64,000 nt of DNA, taken from the NCBI GenBank assembly GCA_011800805.1, contig MPNW01000156.1, forward strand, positions 35,100-99,099, given 5' to 3'. The DNA comes from Hirudo medicinalis (taxonomy: Eukaryota; Annelida; Clitellata; Hirudinida; Hirudinidae). This document shows, in pieces, positions 46,384-59,200 of this stretch. Numbering within the stretch: position 1 is the stretch's first letter; every line of letters starts with the position of its first letter. The position numbers and the translations under genes were made by a program. A model generated the notes under the pieces. It was given only the letters and a program-made list of their open reading frames with translations. It did not search any database and was not told where the DNA came from.

Positions 46384-47801
46384 AATATCTGCTCCTCAAA
46401 ACAATCAAATTTCTAACTCAAACCAACATGTTGGTGCCTCAACCTCACTAATCATCCAGTGCTTACAAGATTAAGGTTTCATGCTTTATCCGATTGTAGT
46501 TATTTGTGATTCCATTTAGTAATTTTCAATTTGTTTTTTCAACATTGAAAGTGTCTTTACTCATAAAACGTTTTAAAGATTGAATTCTATTCTATTATTA
46601 ATAATTTACCCCTTTTCTGATAACATTTTCCAAGCAGGAAATTCTAAACAGCAAAGTGACAAAAACCTCCAATTTTGGAGGCTTGGACTTCAAAACTTTG
46701 CTCCCATTATTTAGCGATTTTTTTCTTCAACCTCGCTTGCGGATCTGCCGAACAAACCAAAATAAATACCGGGACTTTTAATGAAGCCAAGATATTTCTT
46801 GAATTTCGTCTCTGGATTCATTTGTCAGACCTATTCAATTCAATTTTAGGAACAGATTCAATCCATTTTGCAGGGCAATGGGGTATTGTCCAGTGTAATT
46901 GTTGTGCTGGGGTACAATTTTGTAAAATGATTAAATCTTTGTGATCATTAGTATCGTTGTTCTGACAAAATGGAGGTTCGATTGCATCACAAACTCTGAT
47001 GGTAATTTGTAGTAACAAGATGATGATGCAAGTAATTTGGATTGCATGTGAGCAACCTGAGCAATGGAATTAATATTGAAAACAATTGCTTAGAATGAAA
47101 ACGTATCAAATGTCTGACAAAGAATGTTTGGGGTGAGGATGCATTTGAAGTCTTTGATTCGTGCTCGAACTTTGAAAATTGTACAAAATGTTCACAAATA
47201 GAAATGACATTAATCGATTTACAAGAGGTTACGACAGAAATAACACAACGAACTCAAAGGAAAGTATTCTTCAGCAATCTCACAATTAGCAGCGAAACAT
47301 AACTTCCTCCATAGGCTCTTGAACTAAGTCAGAATAAGAATAAATGCTTATTTACCTCCGGACAGGCTCAGCAAATTTTATGAAATGCTTCGAGAGACCA
47401 AGCATTTAATGATTTGTATCATAGTTGGATGGAGAACAAGAAATATTCCAATGTGCATGAAACCTAAGTTCGGCAGAGTAAGAACGTGCGAATACCCACT
47501 ACGAAAGAAACATGGAGAAGCTTTCAGATGCGAACAAAAATAAAAACAAATGCAGATTTGGATTTGCGGCGAACACGTTGCGAAAAACCTACGAAGGTGC
47601 GAATGCCGAATGATTTTCCGAGCCGACGGTCGGTTGGCAGCAATAACATTTTATCAAGTGATAAATGAGTCACTGAAATACATTTGTAGTGGAAAATTAC
47701 GTAAAAAAATATTCTATTAACAGGAGGCGATGGCCTGACTTCAAAGAATACATTTCACAAATAATGAAAAAATAAATATTTATAATTTCTGTTCAAATGC
47801 A
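46384..47801. other. Convergent intergenic region EPHX-CCDC186
   Basis: 1.4 kb between two converging stop codons, holding both 3' UTRs. No exon or clear repeat was found. A canonical poly(A) hexamer is not obvious close to either stop. Confidence 0.5.
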
Positions 47802-50800
47802 TCAAGAAACTTCGGAGTTTTTCAACGTTTCAGCAGGTTGGAAATCTGTTTGATGGAGTTGTGCTCTGAGGGATTTGTTTTCTCCTGTCAGCCATTCTAT
47901 CTCCTGACCCAGAAGATCCATGCTTTCCTGTTGATTGGACGGGATAGCCACATTTCAATGTAATTTGTTCAGCTTAGTTGCATAGCATAATAATCTGTCT
48001 ACATCATTAGTGCAATGCGTACGCATGGGTCGAACTGTTTCCAATCCCATCTTTCTGATGTTTCAGCATCATGTTAATTATTTAATGATTCATGTTGACC
48101 TATAATTATGCAATTCATCACAACCTAATCAACACAAGTAACATAATTTGACCGATGAATCAGACCACCACTCAACATATCACCATCTCTACCCACCCAC
48201 CTTATATTTCATGTTCTTAAGCAGTGTATCCTCAACCAGTGCCTGGAGCTTCTGATTGATTTCCATCGACAGACTCAGCGTCATGCCGCTGTCCTTGGCA
48301 TTCAGGCTGTACATCGAGGCCATGATCCCGCCTTTCTTCGACAGTTGAGCCTTTGACAAGGGCAACGGTGAGGGTTTAATATCTTAATACTTATTGAGTA
48401 ATAATTAATAATTAATATACGAGGTCGATTATCAAATATCTACCTTATTCTTATCTGAAGCTTCAGGCACAAGTGAACCCGACTCCTCTCTCAAGGCATA
48501 TTCCCTAATGATTCTGTTCAAACAATCATTTGTTTTTGATGTGTAGAATCCTTACAAGATGCACACAAAATGTAAATTGAAACTTAAAGTAATTTAAATG
48601 AAGACATGCACTGTACAAATAAAAATAAATGCTTTTATCGTGTCTCGTAACGAAAATCAAAACGACCGACTTTGACTTCCGATGAAGTTCTTCGGTCAGG
48701 TGATTGACGTGATCCTTGAGGAATGAAATCTTCCTCGTCTTCTTATCCAGGTGCCTCATGAGGAGGAGCATGTTCGGATCCTCGTCTCCTTCGACCATGT
48801 CGCCATTGACAGCAGATTCACACTGAAAAACAACATCATCCACATAACTACAAGATGACGAATAAAATTAACAATGATGATGATGATGATGATATAACAA
48901 AATAACAACGACAATAATAAAGCAAAAAATATAACACGTTATACAATGCACCAAGTAGACATTAACACAATAGGTCATGAGCTATTCAAATAGCATTATT
49001 TTAATGCAAAGGGCTCCGAAGGAGACGCAAGCCACATCGCAACTGAAGTGGTCTGGCAGCTCCTTCACCATGAAATGAAGGAATGCAACCAAACGAGTTT
49101 CCACCTGCTTGCTCTTTCATGGTTTATAACAAATATAAAGAAACATAAAATAATACTTTCCATGATGCATTGTTTACCTGATTGGCTGAATCATCCTGCC
49201 TAAGTTGTTGTGAAGGTGGGGTGGAAGGCTGGGTGCTGACCAAAGTCCCCCCGTGGGTGTCCAGGGACAGAGAGGAGCCGCCGTGCGACGAGCAAAGGCT
49301 GCCCGTGTCGGGCTGTGATTTTAGGTCATCCGAGGTAAGAGGTCGTCTTCCGCCTATGTGACGTCTCAGGTCCTAAAAGCAATGACAGCAATGTTGTAAA
49401 TATAATCCAAAGTCAAATAATTCCTTGACAATATTTTACTGATGTCTGTATTGTGGTTCCAACCAACTAACCAATCAACCGGCTAAAATTTCCGGGCAAC
49501 CTGCTTCGGGTTGTTAAAAATAAATTTGATTCCAACCTTCACCATGGCAGCATGTCTCCGATTCATGGTTTTCATTTCATCCTCCAACTCCTGCTTCTTG
49601 GTCTTCAATTCTTTAACTGTTTCAGGTCAATTACAATTGAATTCAAGTTACATTTGTGCCGACACAAACTGGTAATAAAGATTTACATTATTATTATTAT
49701 TATTATTGTTATTAATATTATATTTTATTTGACAAATAACATTACTAGTTTCATGGGCCTCTTCCAACTGTCTTTTAAAACTGTCTGCCATTGCTGAAGA
49801 TTGCATGGAATTTGTCTGCTTCTCCAAGCTCTAGATAAGGAGATTCCAAGTTGTCGTCATCATCATCATTGTGACGTTATTGATGTTATCAGTTACTTAG
49901 TAGCATGCTCTTTACCATAATTATCAGCTCAATTAATTGTTTAAGACACAAGTTATTATAATTATTTATTCCACCAATATAGAGCATCTACATTTGATGC
50001 CATTAATATTCAAAGAAACATGTACTAAAACAACTCACAAGCTGAGAAAGCTGATTCTGCAGGCAGCCAAGCTGTGTTTGGGCAACCTCGAGGGAAGATG
50101 ACTTGAATTCCAGCTTGTTATCGCAAATAATAATTAGTATTAATAATAAGTTATTAATATTCAAAATAAGTGCACAACAACAGTAAGAATAACAACAACA
50201 ATAATAACAACATTAATCAATAACGACTCACATCTTTTGACATCACATCATTGTTTGCTTTCAACTCGGAGTTCTCGGACATGAGCCCACTGTTGAACTT
50301 CATGTTTTCAGTCTCCCTCGACCTGCAGGCATTCAACTCCACTGTGAGTTCAACGTTCGATGCTTCCAAGTTCTCTGCTCGGCTGGAGAGGGATTCCACC
50401 TCCGAGATCAACCTGTTGCCACCAAAAGTTCGAGTTTGTAGATTTGAGTCGGAGACGTCGGATAAATGTTCATCATCGTTATCGGAGATTCTAAATGGTT
50501 TCATTAAGTGCCCCTCGAAGGCTAAGTTATGAACGTAGCGATCATTATCATCATCGTCGTTGAAACCTTTTGTGTTCATTTTCCACATCTTGTAGTTTTG
50601 TTATCCTCTGCTTCAAGTCCTCATTTTCTTGGCGTCGAGCCGTGAGGTTGTCTCGAATTGATTTCAACTCGTCGAACTGACTCAGACGCTCCAATTCGAG
50701 ACAGTGAATCTGATATAAAAATAAGCACAGTAACAATGAAGCAAGCAGGTAATGCATGTAAAATCCAACACAACAGGAAGTATTACAAGGTTGTATCCCA

Positions 50801-53704
50801 ATAAAAACGATTACAACAACAACGTAACACATGCTTATGTAACTAAAATAAGTATAGATCCTTAACATGTATTCATTCATTGTCTCTGTCATTTAAATAC
50901 ATCATTACAAGTTTACATCACAACGATCAACAAGCAAATTACAATTATTAAAATAGCTATATTGGTTGCAATAACAATAAGAAAATCATTTCATGATTCT
51001 GTTAAGCTTCACCGACCTTGTCTTTGTAGGTCCTCGTCTCTGACACCATTTCTCTCTGTTTCCATAGCAACGTCTGGAGGTCTTTTGAAATTATCGGCAG
51101 CAGCTGCAAGCATTTCAAAGGTGAGTCAAAAAAACGACTCGAGAATTTATTTCTTTATTTATTCGTATTTATTGGTCGAACCAAACGTCAGCATCATCGC
51201 ACAACAAGGACCGGCCGAGAAAGCTTTATAACCTGCGCGACGCTCGTATCCTGCTTAAGAGATGGAGGCATAGGAGGGGGAGGAGCCTGCTGATTTGATT
51301 GAAAGCTATGCAGCTCCTGATGAATAAACATGAATTTATTGCAGAAATAGTAGGTTCCTCGTCCGGTAGAGTTGAAGTAATTATACCTGTAAGACCGAGT
51401 AGATGGATCTGACGGCGTCGAAGATGGCAAAGGAATGGATTTGGAGCTCTTGCATGGTCTTGTTGTGCTCCAAGAGCTTAGCTGATGTTTCCTGATTGTC
51501 AGATTAGTTCAAGAGATCATTTTTAGTAATAAGATGAAAATTTAATAAGATACGATTAATTACATTGCGATGATGAGATACTTATTTTAAATAAGTTGAC
51601 ATTTCCGTGCTTAGTTAAGCAATGTGATAAGGCAAGGCGATGGGTTCTCAGGTGCTTGTAATCAATAATGTTATTATATATTATTATTAATTGTTAATAA
51701 TTATTTTATTATATATACTATTATAAATATTAATATATTATACCATTATAAAAATTAATTATTAATAACAATTAATAATAATACTATTAATAATACCGTT
51801 AATAAAAATTACTATTAATAATAGTTTCTTTGCTCTGAATTTCCATTTAATAAATTGTCATAACTAAATAATATAACATGTGCCCACTTTGTGACCATCC
51901 TGTTCAGCTTTTAGTTTGTTCTGGTGCCACTTGAGCTTGGTTTCATTGGATGATTCACTTTCTTTTAACCTGTCGTTGTCCTTTTTTAATTGGTTGATTT
52001 CGTTCTTCTGCAGGCGGGTCAATGTAATTTGAAAGGGTCAATGTCACTTTGGGAAAAAATTAAAAAACATCAAAATCATGAACACGAAAGCAGTTTTTGT
52101 GAAGCTTAAAAGTGTTAGTGACAACAGCTCATAATAATAATAATAATAATAACAATAATAATAACAATTCCATCCAGTGAAATGGTCACTCAGAGTTCGT
52201 TGAAAGATTGTAACGACAATAGAACCTGTGCCTCGCAGATGTCGAACGCTCGCTTGTTCTCCGCCTTCATGGTCTTCCATCTGGTCAAAGCGGTCTCCCT
52301 CTCCTTGGACCATTCCTTCAACTTCAGCTCAGACTTTTGCAGCTTGTCCGTCGTGTCGATGTTCTTCTGCTCTGCCATGGCAAACCTCATGACGATCTCA
52401 TCCTTGTCCTTCTGCAGTTCTTGGATCTTCTTCTGGAGCTAAAGCGAACATGAATGCAAGTTGTGCTTTTACAACTATTGTTGTTGCACATGACTAATGT
52501 CCTATGCATAATTAATACTATATATGTTTATAGTGTAGCGAGTTCCTTTCGTGCAGTGAAATATAAATTCCACATTTTCTTTATCTTTTTTAACAGCTCA
52601 CCAAATTATTTTATCACATGGAAGTCAATCATGAAACAATCGAAGTATTTAATATATAAAAAAATCCTTAGACATTTCGGTGCAAATGGTTTCGAGCTCA
52701 CGCTTTCAACTTCATGTAGGTGCTCTGCTTGTAACTTCTGCATCTCCAACCTGGAGGACTCCACGTGCTGGAACAACTTCCTTTTCAATTCTTCCACCTC
52801 TTCTTTCTGCACCTCCATTGAGCCTAATATCTAACAATAATTCAAGCAGTAACTCAATCAATGTCTCTTATTCAATTAATTGGTTTATGATTTGTAATTT
52901 CAATCATCACATCAATGTAACTGGTAGCAGGCAATAAAATCACATTAAAGAAATTTCTGTAGGTTGTTGCTGTTGTTGATCAAAAGACAACAAAGAAAGC
53001 CCTAAAACTCCTTCCTTAATGTGATTTGTCACATCATGGGCTTTGTGGATGCTGAACATTCAAGCCACATTTAACATTGGCCAGTACTTATTAGCACATA
53101 TTACTTAAAATTATTAATTTCATTAAAGAGTACACTGGCACAAATAAATGCAAAAGTTGCTTTTATGAAACCATGACCCAGGAAAAGGGGATTCCTTCAA
53201 GGGGAAGTTACCTCCTCGTGCATATTTAATAAAGAAATAAATTAAATATCTATATAACTAAACTATTTTACTGCAATATGAAGCTGAAAATACGTTCGGT
53301 GGTGGCAGTGGTTTAAGCATTGTTTGTGACCATGCTGCACCTGGTGAACTCATCCACCACATCTCACATCGGTGAGAACTGTGGTTAAATTATCGTTTGA
53401 AGCTAAATTGTAGCCATGGCAACGAACCAAATAAAGAGCTGGGTGAACTCATGAAGCTGATTCACTCGTATTTAGTGCTGAAAATTTGACGATAATGAAC
53501 AAGCATTGGATTTATTTATTTTTCATGCACGTGTAATGAATGTAACCATAGTGTAAAGGCAGTGAAAATGTAACCACAAATATCACATTAGCAGTAGTAG
53601 TAGTAGTAGTAGTAGCAGTAGCAGTAGCAGTAGCAGTAGCAGTAGCAGTAGCAGTAGCAGTAGCAGTAGCAGTAGCAGTAGTAGCAGTAGCAGTAGTAGT
53701 AGTC

Positions 53705-53775
<71 letters not shown>

Positions 53776-55641
53776 AGNGAATGTAACCATAGTGTAAAGG
53801 CAGTGAAAATGTAACCACAAATATCACATTAGCAGTAGTAGTAGTAGTAGCAGTAGCAGTAGCAGTAGCAGTAGCAGTAGCAGTAGCAGTAGCAGTAGTA
53901 GTAGTAGGACTTCACTAATTAGTAATCACCTCGTTTGCTGCTATTAGGAAAAGGTATTTGCGTAACAATGAATGGCGGTAATTGGACCTTGTGACAAACG
54001 ATGCTGATTTATGAATTAGTTTTAAAAAAATACATTCTAAAATTAAAATAAATTGTAATTTTTATTGAAAAACAGTATTGCGCTAAAACAAACCACTCTT
54101 TAAATTCATAACGTTTACCCTTGTCACTCAAAATTATAAGGAGACAATTAAGTTTATTTTTAGTAACTGGTATTACCAAGGCCTAATTAAAGATGTGAAC
54201 TAAGTGACTGATGACATGGCATGTGACTGGAGGTCACCACAAAAGTCGTAAAACAGGCACGAATTAAGAATTCAACACAGAATGATCACTATCAACCTAG
54301 TAGAGGCAGAGAAGGCTTGCTACCTAGCTTGGCTTGGGATGCCAACAGCAGCCTCCTCAACTGCCACAATAAGAGCAGTTCAGTCATTTCGTTGACAAAA
54401 CATTTCGAGTAATGCTTATGAGATTATGAGGACATTACAATTCACATTAAGAGCAATTAAAAACTTAATTTTTATTGTAGCACTTGAGATTATAATAATA
54501 ATGCCATTATGTTAACAATAATAACAAAAACGACAATTATGATGTTTGCCAGGCAAAGTCGTTAGTATATTTTATGGCAAAAAGTGAAGTCAGACCTAAC
54601 ATCATCACCATCATCCAAAAAGACAGAAAATAAAAACATTGTGGAATGCAACTTGAGCCCCATCAAAGAATACATTTGGAATTCTAAAGAAAATACTAAA
54701 TTGGATGAGTCATCTGTTAATATGATAATTATTTTATTATTTCAACTACTGTATTGTTGTTGAAACACAAATATATTATATCAAAAACACACAATATCAG
54801 AGAATTTGGTGGTGATGACATCTTCCAAGGCATGCATAAAACATCATCATAGCATGTAAGCTCAATTTATGGATTTTGAAAATTATCGCAAATCTGAATT
54901 ACAAAACATAGAAATAGATAAGAATTAGATTGAATTAAACAAAATACTGTCACAAAATCACTAGAGAAATCCAACCTCTTTTGACTCTAGAGCATGGTTT
55001 CTGACCAGCGCATCGATCTTCCTCTCCAGGTTAATGTTTTCAATTTCCAGGTGTTTCCGCTCTTGGATGGTGTAATCCAATCTCCTCTTGAGAGCCTCCA
55101 TCTTCTTCGTTACCATGATGACATCTTTCTCCTGGAGGTTGTCGTCTGCCTCGCTGCCTTCTTCGATGTTATTTTTCGTTAGGACAACCTTGTCCAGCTC
55201 CTCCAGCAGATCGTCATCTGAAGTTTCGTGCTCGTGTTTTTTGTTTTTAATGTCAGAGTAGAAGTCAGTCAGATTGTCAGTGGGAGTGGACTCGTTTAGA
55301 TGCAGAGGAACATCCGAGGCATCCACGACATTGGACTCTGTTTTTTCTGAAATGGGTTCCGAAGGAGGTGGAAAAGCTTGCCTATCAAAGGAGTTACGTT
55401 GAGGCCTGTTTGGCAAGGTAGTGTTGCAAAGTTCTTCATCTTCTGATGAAACTGGATATACTTCAGTTTCTGTGATGTTGCTATGCGATATGTCGACAGC
55501 TACACAGTGTGACTGAGAGCTTCGTAGGGAGGATTGATCAAATTCAAAGGCGTGGCTGGAGATTGAGGGAAGCGACTGTTCCTCCATCGATTTTCTATGT
55601 AGTTGTTCCATTTCGCTATGCATAACCATTACAGTAGACAT
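47802..55641 (-). CDS. CCDC186: CCDC186 (CCCP-1/Golgin104) coiled-coil protein of dense-core vesicle maturation
   Basis: Seventeen exons in coding order: 54976-55641, 52702-52830, 52226-52438, 51888-52007, 51387-51491, 51233-51316, 51017-51103, 50567-50709, 50232-50412, 50039-50113, 49746-49830, 49537-49616, 49178-49372, 48671-48822, 48444-48513, 48201-48350 and 47802-47927. Phases match at every junction, giving 886 codons; human is 898. After an acidic Ser-rich N-terminus the protein is nearly all coiled coil. KLKWHQNKLKAEQDGHK and IIREYALREESGSLVPEASD match CCDC186. So does the C-terminal signature KKGGIMASMYSL, followed by SLSMEINQKLQALVEDTLLK. In animals this golgin works with RAB2 and EIPR1/EARP at the trans-Golgi to sort cargo into dense-core vesicles. 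Exons 9 and 14 use weaker splice sites. Exon 6 is proline-rich (QAPPPPMPPS). The gene is head-to-head with SRP72. Confidence 0.94.
53538..53908. repeat. AGT/AGC microsatellite with a duplicated 55-bp flank and an N
   Basis: About 180 bases of AGT and AGC triplets follow a unique block (GAATGTAACCATAGTGTAAA through CACATTAGC, 53538-53592). Directly after an N at 53778 the same block recurs (53779-53833), followed by a second, shorter AGT/AGC tract to 53908. It lies in CCDC186 intron 1. Leucine-rich or threonine-rich frames across it are artefacts. Confidence 0.9.
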
Positions 55642-56288
55642 TTTGCGTTTCTAAGGTCCCTTAAAAAATTAAACTTTAAATATTATTTTCATTTGCGCCG
55701 ACGAAAATATTCTATCAGTTGTTTTCATTCACTTAAAGTGGGTGGCGGGCGTCACGAAGCTACGCTTAAAACCACACTCATTGTATGGGAAGCCTAAAAA
55801 TAGATGTTTTCATGTACAATACAAAGTTAATAGACACCACTCACATTTAGAAGGATAACGAGTGTTTCACTTCGGCGATGCAATGTTTTCAGACGCCGCC
55901 AATATTAAGTAACACATATGAAAATATGGGCCGAAGGTACACCCATCCAAGGTGTACATATTTAACAACAATAATATGATCTCTGAAAATAGTAACGTCA
56001 CCGGAAATCAGATGATTAAAATTGTTATCAAGTCGTCATTTAATTTTAAATAAGTTTGAAGAGAAATTAACTAAATCGTAAAATGTAATTCAGGTAACAC
56101 ATGAATATAGCAATCAAACTACAAAACAAATATGGCTATGTTTATTTAATTTTTTTAACTTTTTATATAAATGTTTTTTCTTTATTTAAAGAAACTTTCT
56201 AAAAAATTCATTTTTCAAAAGAACGAACAGCAAACGCCGATACTTTACCATCATCCTCGTCTTTAGTTGTTATTACAAATTTACAGAG
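55642..56288. promoter_or_regulatory. Bidirectional promoter region CCDC186/SRP72
   Basis: The ATGs of CCDC186 (minus) and SRP72 (plus) are 647 bases apart with no gene between, so the segment must carry both promoters. No TATA box is convincing for either, which suits broadly expressed genes. A short run near 55740-55760 (GGGCGTCACGAAGC) is GC-richer than its surroundings. Confidence 0.6.
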
Positions 56289-59200
56289 ATGGCGACGCAG
56301 GCATCGCAGAATGTGGCAAGTCTTTTCAAGGATTTGAATCGCCTCGGAAAAGATGGGGATTACGAGAGAGCTTTGAAAGTTGCAAACAAACGTAATAAAT
56401 TTGTTTTTATTTATTTGTGAACGGATTTACTAGGATTTTGCACGTGATTTTGCGGTAACTTCCCGTGACAGCTGTTTACCTTTATTTGTAGAGATTATTA
56501 TTTGTAAATTAGATCTGTCTACTTTCAAGTTATTTTGCTTTAGTTTTGTCTTTTAAAATATTCCTTCAAGTGAGATGTATATTTATGCATAAACCACATT
56601 CTTGATTGTCCACTTTAGTACTCACCGAGATACCAGATGATGAAAAAGTTTTCCAATGCAAGATTGTTTGCATGCTGCAACTAGGTAAATACGAAGATAT
56701 ATTAATAACCATCAAGAAGAACCCAAAGTTTGTCAGGTGAGAAGGCAAAAAATTGTTTTCCCACATCATTATTCAATTATCTGGCCCCAACTATTTATAA
56801 TATTAAATATAAGTAAAATATGATACTTATTCATAGAAAATACTGTGCAAGTTGTTCTAAAGAAATTAAGCAAGTGTTTACAAAATCGAGTGCATATGCA
56901 TGGCTTCAAGCATTATCTAACTAAAAGTGCCAGTACTATTCTTAAAAGTAATCATCAAAATAATTTGCTAGTTGCATGCTCTTCTCTACTGTAACCTCCT
57001 ATGTCATATTTGAATGTTCATTCACATTCAATATATGATTTACAATCTTCCATTGAACCAGTTACCTGACCTTGGAGAAGGCTTACTGTGAGTACAGGTT
57101 GAACAGATGTGAAGAGGCTCTCAAAACTATCAATAATGGTGATTCCAGTGATCCCAGGGTGAAGGAACTTTTGGGACAATTGGTAATTGGATGGACCTTA
57201 TTGCTGATAAGGAATGTTAATTATTATGTCAACATATAACTATTATATTATAATTATGTTATGTAATATTAATGGAATGAAAGTATAAAGTAAAAGGAAA
57301 TAGGTAAATACAAATGCACGCTCGCAATGCAGAATTCAAAATGAACCAAGTGAAAAACTGAAGTGATAACCAGAAAGGAGCATCCTCAGGGTGAATTCTC
57401 TCTGATGGACGCCCAATAGGAAGCACGGACCTGAGATGGGTGTAATAAATATTATCCTAAGGAGTAAAACACAGTAAATTAGGTAAATAGTGTTCGCCGA
57501 TCGGTGACGTTCCGTGGAATCCTAGCACGAATTCTTGGTCCCGGGCAGAGAATCGAGTGCTATTTAATATTGAAATTTGCAAAGAAGGGTCTGTAAGTAT
57601 GAGATGAATGCAGGGCGTACAAATGCACAGATGTTTTTAAGAAAAGATGATCAAATAAAAGAGGCAACATATGGTGTTTGATCTAGTTTCTTCCTGAAAA
57701 TACCTGCATTTGATGAATTTCAAGTGGCATTATTTTTTGTGTATAAGTTGAATTTGGGGCTGAATTTGTATGAGTTTCAAAATGTTACTTTCTGTAATTT
57801 TTGCGACGAGGTTAAACGAGGGTGTTTTCGATTGTCGTCCGTGTTTTTATAAATTGCTAATCACTAAAACACCTTTTCTGCAGTATTACAGGATGGAAAA
57901 TTATGAGGAGAGTTACAATCTGTACAGGGATGTCATAAAAAATTCTCAGGTATATTTAATTGTTATATCATTTAGTTAATAAACATTTAGGAACAATTAT
58001 TCTTGTGCTAATTAAGGTGATAAATTATTAAATGATTAAATAAATTATGATCGCCAGGACGACTTCGAAGACGAAAGGGAAACCAATTTGTCGGCAGTCG
58101 TGGCCGCTCTCCGGCTCTGGAAGGGCGAGGAATGCGTACGTTTTCGATCGCGATTAGTTGTCGTGAAATTGAACCTTTGTCGATAGCACGGCTGATGGAC
58201 GGTTGTTGATTCGCTACAGGAAAACCTCAACTTAAGAGAGGAAACGTACGAGATGTGCTACAACAGCGGATGCAGACTCATCGGCGAACGGGCTTACGGT
58301 CTTGCCCTGGAAAAATTGAAGAAAGCCGAAGGTATCTCGTCGTCGTTTTTGATTATCGTCGTCTGCAATAATTAGTAATTGCTGGATGTAACATTTTTAT
58401 TACACAATAATGCTTTTATAATGAGCCGTTATTATTGCAATCGTTCGATTCATCGACGATGTTGCCGATGTCTCTTGTAATCGATCCCGGTGTTCTCGTT
58501 CAGAAATGTGCAGGATGACATTTGCTGAGGATCCAGATGCTTCTGAAGATGACATCAGTTCTGAGTTGTCCATCATCTGGTTGGTCAAAATTCAAATATT
58601 TTTAATAATTATAATGAGATGTTAAAGCAATAGCTTATTAATATATTGAAATGTTGATGCCCGAGTGATTTAATTCACACTAGTTTGTTTGAACTACGTT
58701 CATCCTGCATTTTGTTTGCCATTTTTAATCCAGTGATTAAAGGTCGGTTTGTGTTTCGATTAAATATTGTTGTCTTTGACTTATCGTTGATGTCTTCAGG
58801 GTCCAAATGGGTTTTGTACTGCAAAAACTTGGAAAAAACGAAGAGGCTCTTCGCTTGTACAACCAGGTCATCAAGCAGAAGTGAGTTCAAGTTATTCGAC
58901 AAAACATTAATTTACGTGCCACCAGAAACCAATAGACAAACACAATTATTGAAGTAGATCGCTGAAAAATGTTCGTGCTCGTGATTGAACGATGTTCTCG
59001 AACTGAGTGTTTTGTTCTTCAGACCTTCCGATGCGGTTCTTATGGCAGTGGCCTCTAATAACATCGTTACCATAAACAAGGTGATTTCTCACTTTGCTGC
59101 TCGTGTTGCTTGTCTCTGGAATTGATTTTTATTTTGCTACGTTAAATATTTCGTAATCTGTTAAATATTTGCTATTCTGTTAAATATGTCGTTTTGTTAC

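Noticed and set aside
53512..53827. Leucine-, tyrosine- and threonine-rich minus-strand frames
   Set aside because: Pure translations of the AGT/AGC microsatellite.
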